From NCBI GenBank assembly GCA_017548805.1, contig JAFYZE010000137.1, positions 1 through 7,459 of the forward strand: DNA of 7,459 nt, in the 5' to 3' direction. The position numbers were made by a program, and so were the translations under genes. The first letter of the stretch is position 1. Each line of letters starts with the position of its first letter. The notes under the pieces are model-generated. The model worked only from the letters and a program-made list of their open reading frames with translations. It searched no databases and was not told the origin of the DNA. The DNA comes from Bacteroidales bacterium (GTDB lineage: Bacteria; Bacteroidota; Bacteroidia; Bacteroidales; UBA932). Shown here in pieces: positions 1 through 4,138 of the stretch.

Positions 1-44
1 AGTGCGATAAGCGCGGTAATGATGTACTTCGAAAACTTTTTCAT
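1..44 (-). CDS. N-terminus of a probable periplasmic adaptor (MacA/HlyD-type membrane fusion protein), partial
   Basis: An ATG at 44-42 opens a frame that runs to the window edge, giving only 14 complete codons (MKKFSKYIITALIA). This is a short Lys-rich start followed by a hydrophobic stretch, as in a signal anchor or signal peptide. It begins 18 bp after the stop of the last permease, on the same strand, with an A-rich leader and no terminator between, so it should belong to the exporter operon. In Bacteroidota, ATPase and paired MacB-like permease genes usually travel with a gene for a MacA/HlyD-like adaptor that bridges the inner-membrane permeases to a TolC-like channel. That identity is inferred from position and the hydrophobic N-terminus only; another exported protein is possible. 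Confidence 0.6.
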   Translation of the reverse strand, partial: MKKFSKYIITALIA

Positions 45-62
45 ATATGGTTCGTTTTTTTA

Positions 63-1307
63 TTATTCATCTCTCATTGCATCGACGGGCTTGATGTTCA
101 TTGCGCGGAGGGCCGGGGCTAGGCCGGCCAGGATTCCGAGTACGGCGAGGAGCGCAGCCGCAGCCACGGCCAGCCAGAAACCGATCTGGAACTCGGGCGT
201 AAAGTCGCCTGAAGCTGCCACTATCTTTTCGGCCACACTGAGCGTCAGCACCGAAAACATTATCCCGAACATTCCCGCTATCAGCGTAAGGCTGATACTT
301 TCGAGCATGATCTGCGAAAGGATGTCGCGCGGGGTGGCGCCGATGGCCCTCCTGATACCGATCTCGACCGTGCGTTCCTTGACCGTCACCATCATGATGT
401 TGCTAACACCGATGGCACCTGCGAACAGGGTTCCGAGGCCGATCAGGAGGATCAGGAAATCAACTCCGCGGAAGAGGGTATCTATCAGCGTGAATATCTC
501 TTCGGTATTGAGAAAATACATCGCAGGCTCATCCTTGGGGTCAAAGAAGTGCTCACGGCCCAGGACCTGGCGCACGCGGGGCTCCAGGGACGACATCTTG
601 ATGCCGGACTTGGCGGTCATGCAGATGATGTCGACATTGTCGCCGCGGTTATAAAGCTGCAGCGCGACCGTCGAAGGGATGACAACCTTCTGGGAAGTGT
701 TGCCGTTGATACTCATAGTTCCCGACGAGAAGTTCACTCCCACCACCTGGAAGAATACCGAACCGACCTGGATGAAAGATCCGCACGGGTCTCCCCCGTC
801 AGGGAAGAGTTCGTTGTAGATGCGTTTGCCTATGACACAGACCTTGCGGCCGCGCTCCACGTCAACCTCGTTGAGGTAGCGACCGTACTTCATACGGGGA
901 GCCTCAATCTCGACGTAGTCGGCGTTCACACCGGTAACGGAGCAGTTGGTATTCTGCGAATTGTAAACGGCAGTTTGGCCCCACTGGCTGATCATCGGAG
1001 TGACCACGCCTATCTCGGGAATGAGCATCTTCATCCGCTCCATGTCCCTGTATTTCAAAGACCAGTACCTGCCTTCCTGAAAGCCCTTGTAAGGTACGGA
1101 AGTGTTGGAGGAAACGATGATGGCGGCATTGGATGCGAACCCCTCGAAATTGGACTTGAGCAATCCCTTGACACCGTCCCCGGCGCCCAGCATCGCCAGC
1201 AGCATGAACAGGCCCCAGAAAATACCGAAACCGGTCAGGAGGCTCCTGCTCTTGTTGCGCAGCAGCGAGTCGGCGATCTCGTGATATGTGTTGATATCCA
1301 GTCTCAT
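63..1307 (-). CDS. MacB/FtsX-type ABC transporter permease (second of pair)
   Basis: A 414-residue inner-membrane permease subunit of a MacB-like exporter. Layout: cytoplasmic N-terminus; first membrane helix about residues 22-42 (ending GAGDG); a large periplasmic MacB-type core of about 235 residues (45-278); then an FtsX-type domain with helices near 280-305, 333-356 and 376-398. The cytoplasmic coupling motif VKERTVEIGIRRAIGATP (309-326) is the family hallmark; it contacts the ATPase. Four helices and this length are typical of stand-alone MacB permeases, which lack the ATPase fused in E. coli MacB. The start ATG overlaps the stop of the upstream permease as ATGA (1304-1307), which supports this start and implies translational coupling. 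It should pair with the 1304-2572 product as a heterodimer. The substrate is unknown: such systems move macrolides, peptides, lipids or lipoproteins. Confidence 0.93.
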   Translation of the reverse strand: MRLDINTYHEIADSLLRNKSRSLLTGFGIFWGLFMLLAMLGAGDGVKGLLKSNFEGFASNAAIIVSSNTSVPYKGFQEGRYWSLKYRDMERMKMLIPEIGVVTPMISQWGQTAVYNSQNTNCSVTGVNADYVEIEAPRMKYGRYLNEVDVERGRKVCVIGKRIYNELFPDGGDPCGSFIQVGSVFFQVVGVNFSSGTMSINGNTSQKVVIPSTVALQLYNRGDNVDIICMTAKSGIKMSSLEPRVRQVLGREHFFDPKDEPAMYFLNTEEIFTLIDTLFRGVDFLILLIGLGTLFAGAIGVSNIMMVTVKERTVEIGIRRAIGATPRDILSQIMLESISLTLIAGMFGIMFSVLTLSVAEKIVAASGDFTPEFQIGFWLAVAAAALLAVLGILAGLAPALRAMNIKPVDAMRDE

Positions 1308-2572
1308 TCCGCTCTCAGTGCTTCAATGGGTTTGACTCTGGCGGCCTTGCTGGCCGGAATAAGCCCGGCCAGGGTGCCCGCGACGATCAGCAGGAGTGTT
1401 GCCTCCAAGGCGACGTCCAGTCCTACCGAAGGGTTCTTCATTATGTTTATGGTCTCTCCGAGCACCTCGACGGGGTTCGAACCGACCGTAGCGTCCAGTA
1501 CACGGCAGGCGATCATGCCCAGCACCATTCCGATATATCCGAAGAATGCGGTGATCGACACGCTCTCGGCGATGATGAGTTTCATCACGGACCAGGGGCC
1601 GGCGCCTATGGCTTTCCGGATACCGAACTCGTGCGTGCGCTCCTTGACGGTTATGAGCATGATGTTGCTCACTCCGACGATTCCGCTCAGCAGCGTGAAC
1701 AGACCTATGATCCACAGGAAGACCTCGAGGACATGGCGTCCCTTGTTCATCTGCATGTTCATCGTGAACGAGTTGGAGATCCATATGGCCCTTTCGTCGT
1801 CCGGAGCGGCACCGTGGTAATTGTTGAGGACACGCTTGTAATCTTTCTCGAAGGCTTCGTTCTCCTCCTCGGTATCGAGGCCGTGGAAGGTGAAGGCCAG
1901 CATGTCTATCTTGTCGCTCTTGGAGAATATGCCCCGGAGAGTAGTGTAAGGAGTGTATATCTCCGAATCGTCCTCATTCTCAGCGGCATGGCGCACGCCG
2001 ACGATCTTGAAGGAAAGGTTGCCTATCTTGACCCTCTGTCCGATGAGGGAGTCATAGTTCTCCTTGCCGCCAAGGAAGTTGCGGGCCTGAAGGTGTGTGA
2101 TGACGATAACCTTGCGTCTGCTTTCTATGTCGTTGCGGTTGACGAAGCGTCCCGCGAGTATTTCGATGCCGTACAGGCGGGCGATATCGGGATAGACACC
2201 GTTCAGGGTGATGTCGAAGTAACGCTTGCCATAGGTCATCTTGAATCCGCTCTGGCTGAGCGTGGCGGAAATCTCGTCGATGTGGTCGGCGAAGACCGGG
2301 CTGGCCGTCAGGGCCATGTCCTGGTCGTCCAGTTCGATGAGACGGCCCTGCTTGAAGCCGCCGTAGGGCTTAGATGTAGTGTTTCCGTACACCCGCATCG
2401 TGTTGACTACGATACCCTCGCTGTTCTCGTCGAAGATGTTCATGATACCGTTGCCGGCACCGAGCAGGGCTATCAGCATGAAGATGCCCCAGGCCACGGC
2501 GAAACCGGTCAGGCAGGTGCGCAGCTTGTTGCGGCGGACAGACTCCCATATTTCTACGAAAACGTCTCTCAT
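1304..2572 (-). CDS. MacB/FtsX-type ABC transporter permease (first of pair)
   Basis: A 422-residue permease with the same plan as its downstream neighbour: first helix about residues 18-38, periplasmic MacB-type core about 45-280, FtsX-type helices near 283-306, 333-356 and 387-406, and the coupling motif VKERTHEFGIRKAIGAG (309-325). The end (LAGLIPASKAARVKPIEALRAE, 401-422) matches the usual C-terminus of MacB-type permeases. The two permeases share the membrane and coupling segments but differ strongly in the periplasmic domain, so they are paralogues likely to form an asymmetric dimer. The start is 4 bp after the ATPase stop, with no Shine-Dalgarno. The family mechanism is mechanotransmission: ATP hydrolysis in the cytoplasm moves the periplasmic domains and pushes a periplasmic substrate toward the outer-membrane channel. 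Substrate unknown; a Lol-type lipoprotein extraction role is less likely if an adaptor gene follows. Confidence 0.93.
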   Translation of the reverse strand: MRDVFVEIWESVRRNKLRTCLTGFAVAWGIFMLIALLGAGNGIMNIFDENSEGIVVNTMRVYGNTTSKPYGGFKQGRLIELDDQDMALTASPVFADHIDEISATLSQSGFKMTYGKRYFDITLNGVYPDIARLYGIEILAGRFVNRNDIESRRKVIVITHLQARNFLGGKENYDSLIGQRVKIGNLSFKIVGVRHAAENEDDSEIYTPYTTLRGIFSKSDKIDMLAFTFHGLDTEEENEAFEKDYKRVLNNYHGAAPDDERAIWISNSFTMNMQMNKGRHVLEVFLWIIGLFTLLSGIVGVSNIMLITVKERTHEFGIRKAIGAGPWSVMKLIIAESVSITAFFGYIGMVLGMIACRVLDATVGSNPVEVLGETINIMKNPSVGLDVALEATLLLIVAGTLAGLIPASKAARVKPIEALRAE

Positions 2573-2576
2573 GGCA

Positions 2577-3299
2577 TCATTTCATAATGGTGGAAGCTCC
2601 GAACGCGGACGCGTTGTGCTGGGCGTTCATCTCGATCTCGCCGATGATGCCGTCCTTGATATGTATGATCTTGTCTGTGCAGTTGGCCACACCGCTCTCG
2701 TGCGTCACCACTATCAGGGTGACTTTCTCCTCGCGGTTGAGCTGGCCGAGCAGGTCCATGACCTCGACGGAGGTCTTGGAGTCGAGGGCTCCGGTCGGCT
2801 CGTCGGCAAGTATGATCTGGGGATGGGTGATGAGGGCGCGGGCGATGGCGACGCGCTGCTTCTGTCCGCCTGACATCTCGTTGGGGTAGTGCTTGGCCCA
2901 TTCCTTCAGGCCGAGGCGCTCGAGATATTCCATGGCAAGGGCGTGGCGCTTGCTGCGGCTGACTCCCTGGTAGAAGAGGGGAAGCTCTACGTTCTCGACG
3001 GCGGTCTTGAATCCGATGAGGTTGAAAGACTGGAAGATGAATCCTATCATGCGGTTACGGTAGTCCGCAGCCTGGCGCTCGCTGAGATCTTTAATAAGCT
3101 TGCCGTCCAGCCAATACTCACCCGTATCGTAGTTGTCCAGTATGCCCAGGATGTTGAGCAGCGTGGACTTGCCGGAGCCGGAAGCTCCCATGATGGAAAC
3201 AAACTCTCCCCTGTCGATGGAGAGGTCTATTCCCTTGAGGACGTGCAGAGGCTGGCCGTTATCGTACGTCTTGTTGACGCCTTTGAGTTCTATCAGCAT
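2577..3299 (-). CDS. MacB/LolD-family ABC transporter ATP-binding protein
   Basis: A 240-residue cytoplasmic ATPase subunit with every catalytic motif intact: Walker A GASGSGKST (38-46), Q-loop Gln90 in FIFQSFNL, signature MSGGQKQRVAIARA (142-155), Walker B IILADEPT (162-169) with Asp166 and catalytic Glu167, D-loop ALDS (171-174), and H-loop His200 in VVTHE. The N-terminal pattern (ELKGVNKTYDNG...VLKGIDLSIDRGEFVSIMG) and the DEPTGALDSKTS block are those of the MacB/LolD/FtsE branch. Length is normal, with a polar tail of about 20 residues after the last strand. It is the first gene of the exporter operon and energises the two permeases downstream. The ATG at 3299 is preceded by an AT-rich leader with no Shine-Dalgarno, as usual in Bacteroidota. 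Function as an exporter ATPase is secure; the substrate is not known. Confidence 0.96.
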   Translation of the reverse strand: MLIELKGVNKTYDNGQPLHVLKGIDLSIDRGEFVSIMGASGSGKSTLLNILGILDNYDTGEYWLDGKLIKDLSERQAADYRNRMIGFIFQSFNLIGFKTAVENVELPLFYQGVSRSKRHALAMEYLERLGLKEWAKHYPNEMSGGQKQRVAIARALITHPQIILADEPTGALDSKTSVEVMDLLGQLNREEKVTLIVVTHESGVANCTDKIIHIKDGIIGEIEMNAQHNASAFGASTIMK

Positions 3300-3325
3300 A
3301 TCGTATCTATTCTGTTCGTTCGTTG

Positions 3326-3356
3326 CAAATCTAAGTAAAAATTATTGAAAAACAAT
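3326..3356 (-). promoter_or_regulatory. Proximal Bacteroides-type promoter of the exporter operon
   Basis: On the minus strand the -7 box TAGATTTG (3333-3326) matches the Bacteroidota primary-sigma consensus TAnnTTTG exactly. A 19-bp spacer separates it from ATTG (3356-3353), one mismatch from the -33 TTTG. Transcription would start near 3320, leaving a leader of about 20 nt before the ATPase ATG at 3299. The -33 part lies inside the inverted repeat 3341-3359 and abuts the palindrome 3357-3372, so a bound regulator or a local structure could block it. Confidence 0.55.
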
Positions 3357-3359
3357 AAT
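3341..3359 (-). terminator. AT-rich hairpin followed by a short T run (weak terminator or attenuator-like)
   Basis: A perfect 7-bp inverted repeat with a 5-nt loop (plus strand ATTATTG-AAAAA-CAATAAT). Read on the minus strand, the second arm runs straight into T residues (3341-3337), the layout of an intrinsic terminator. The stem has a single G-C pair, so it would be weak. It lies within the transcript expected from the distal promoter and overlaps the -33 element of the proximal one. It could end readthrough from the M16-DUF3109 operon, attenuate the distal transcript, or be an operator. Confidence 0.3.
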
Positions 3360-3372
3360 CTTTTAAAAGATT
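3357..3372. promoter_or_regulatory. 16-bp perfect palindrome, candidate operator
   Basis: AATCTTTTAAAAGATT is its own reverse complement over all 16 bases, centred between 3364 and 3365. It sits directly upstream of the -33 box of the proximal promoter and downstream of the distal one, a natural position for a dimeric regulator. Its low-complexity A/T composition raises the chance of a random palindrome. No regulator gene is present in the window. Confidence 0.4.
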
Positions 3373-3387
3373 TCGTTAATTTTTTAC

Positions 3388-3406
3388 TGAAACGTTTTTC
3401 GTTTCA
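3388..3406. promoter_or_regulatory. 7-5-7 inverted repeat, candidate operator or leader hairpin
   Basis: TGAAACG-TTTTT-CGTTTCA forms a perfect 7-bp inverted repeat around a 5-nt centre. ACT and AGT just outside could pair across a 2-nt bulge (3386-3410). It lies 20-45 bp downstream of the distal promoter, so it could be a repressor site for that promoter or a hairpin in the 5' leader of its transcript. A half-site-like TTTCGTT also occurs at 3371-3377. With G-C pairs at both stem ends it is a more specific sequence than its AT-rich neighbours. Confidence 0.4.
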
Positions 3407-3432
3407 TAGTGTAATACCGAACTAATACACTG

Positions 3433-3463
3433 CAAAGCTAAGACAATTTCTTTAAACTGCAAA
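3433..3463 (-). promoter_or_regulatory. Distal Bacteroides-type promoter of the exporter operon
   Basis: On the minus strand TTTG (3463-3460), a 19-bp spacer and TAGCTTTG (3440-3433) match the Bacteroidota consensus TTTG-N19-21-TAnnTTTG without a mismatch. The -33 TTTG is the end of a nine-T run (3469-3461). Transcription would start near 3427, giving a leader of about 130 nt that contains all three inverted repeats before the ATPase gene. This is the best promoter match in the window. Confidence 0.65.
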
Positions 3464-3518
3464 AAAAAATTTTCACTTTTTTACTGATAGAACGAATACC
3501 GTGCCGGTTTGTGGCAGG

Positions 3519-3539
3519 CCGAAGACGATTATTCTTCGG
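3519..3539 (-). other. Hairpin spanning the stop codon of the DUF3109 gene
   Basis: CCGAAGA and TCTTCGG (plus strand 3519-3525 and 3533-3539) form a perfect 7-bp stem with a 7-nt loop that contains the TAA stop (3529-3531). No T run follows directly; the nearest is the nine-T run about 50 nt downstream at 3469-3461. It may stabilise the 3' end of the M16-DUF3109 mRNA or help termination. A chance repeat at a Glu-Glu end is also possible. Confidence 0.3.
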
Positions 3540-4134
3540 AAGAAAGGACAAAATCCGCGGCGGCCAGAAGCTGCTCGTAGAAATCCTCGCCGAAACGGCG
3601 GATGAGCGGGCCGCGAAGGAACTGATAGACGCGGACGCCCTCGCGGCGTCCTTTTTCGAAGGCCTCCTTGCAGATATCCCAATGGTGGACGTTCAGGGCA
3701 AGGGTCCCGTTGGAGAGTTTCTTGATGCGGATGGGATACAGGGCACAGGAGACGGGCTTGACGAAATCGCAGCCTCCCATGACATGGCAGCGCTCGATGG
3801 CGCACAGGCAATTGCCGTTCTCGAAGAGGGTGTAGGCGCATTCCTGGGTACCGGGCACAAGAGGGGTGACGATGTCCCCCTCGAAATCGATCTCGAAGAA
3901 TCCCTTGGATTCGGCTGCGGCGCGCCCGGCCTCGCTCATGAGCGGGGAATAGGCGGGATAATCGCGCTCCAGGAGCGCGGTCTCGCCCTCTTCCAGGGGC
4001 GCGCCGCAGTCCCCCACTATGCAGCATTTCCCCTTACACACCTCATAGTCGCAGGCGAAATACTCTGTGAAGACATCCTCGGAGACGAGGCAGTCACCTA
4101 TCTGGACTATCGTGCCAAAACCATTCTTTCCCAT
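3529..4134 (-). CDS. DUF3109 family cysteine-rich protein
   Basis: A 201-residue cytoplasmic protein of the DUF3109 family, common in Bacteroidota and of unknown function. It has 13 cysteines, at 15, 28, 33, 37, 38, 43, 99, 109, 111, 116, 122, 130 and 155. The cluster CDYEVCKGKCC (28-38) followed by GDCGAPLEEGE, the central ECAYTLFENGNCLCAIE segment, the CALYPIRI segment and the late HHWDIC and PLIRRFGEDFYEQL blocks are the family pattern I recognise. Such spacing suggests metal or Fe-S binding, by analogy with YkgJ-type zinc/iron-chelating proteins; this is inference. No signal peptide or membrane helix is visible. Length is full for the family. The ATG lies 4 bp after the M16 gene stop, so the two genes are co-transcribed. 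Confidence 0.9.
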   Translation of the reverse strand: MGKNGFGTIVQIGDCLVSEDVFTEYFACDYEVCKGKCCIVGDCGAPLEEGETALLERDYPAYSPLMSEAGRAAAESKGFFEIDFEGDIVTPLVPGTQECAYTLFENGNCLCAIERCHVMGGCDFVKPVSCALYPIRIKKLSNGTLALNVHHWDICKEAFEKGRREGVRVYQFLRGPLIRRFGEDFYEQLLAAADFVLSSEE

Positions 4135-4138
4135 GGCA

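Noticed and set aside
581..585. HDGIH in the M16-like protein (residues 581-585, not nucleotide positions) as a possible zinc motif
   Set aside because: It lacks the Glu of HxxEH and lies in the helical part of the second unit, well past where the catalytic motif sits in the family.
549..1820. A 423-codon open frame on the plus strand
   Set aside because: It is antisense to both permease genes, spans their junction, has no recognisable domain, and its His/Arg/Val-rich translation is typical of a shadow frame opposite GC-rich codons.
1631..2587. A 318-codon open frame on the plus strand
   Set aside because: It lies antisense within the first permease, whose translation has clear MacB/FtsX motifs along its length. 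No promoter or family resemblance supports the antisense frame.
3461..3469. The nine-T run (minus strand) as the T tract of a strong terminator for the DUF3109 operon
   Set aside because: No stable GC-rich stem lies directly before it on the minus strand; the nearest good hairpin ends about 50 nt upstream. The run is better explained as part of the -33 region of the distal promoter.
3473..4027. A 184-codon minus-strand frame overlapping DUF3109 in another phase
   Set aside because: Its Arg/Pro-rich translation is the shifted reading of the DUF3109 gene, and it starts inside that gene.
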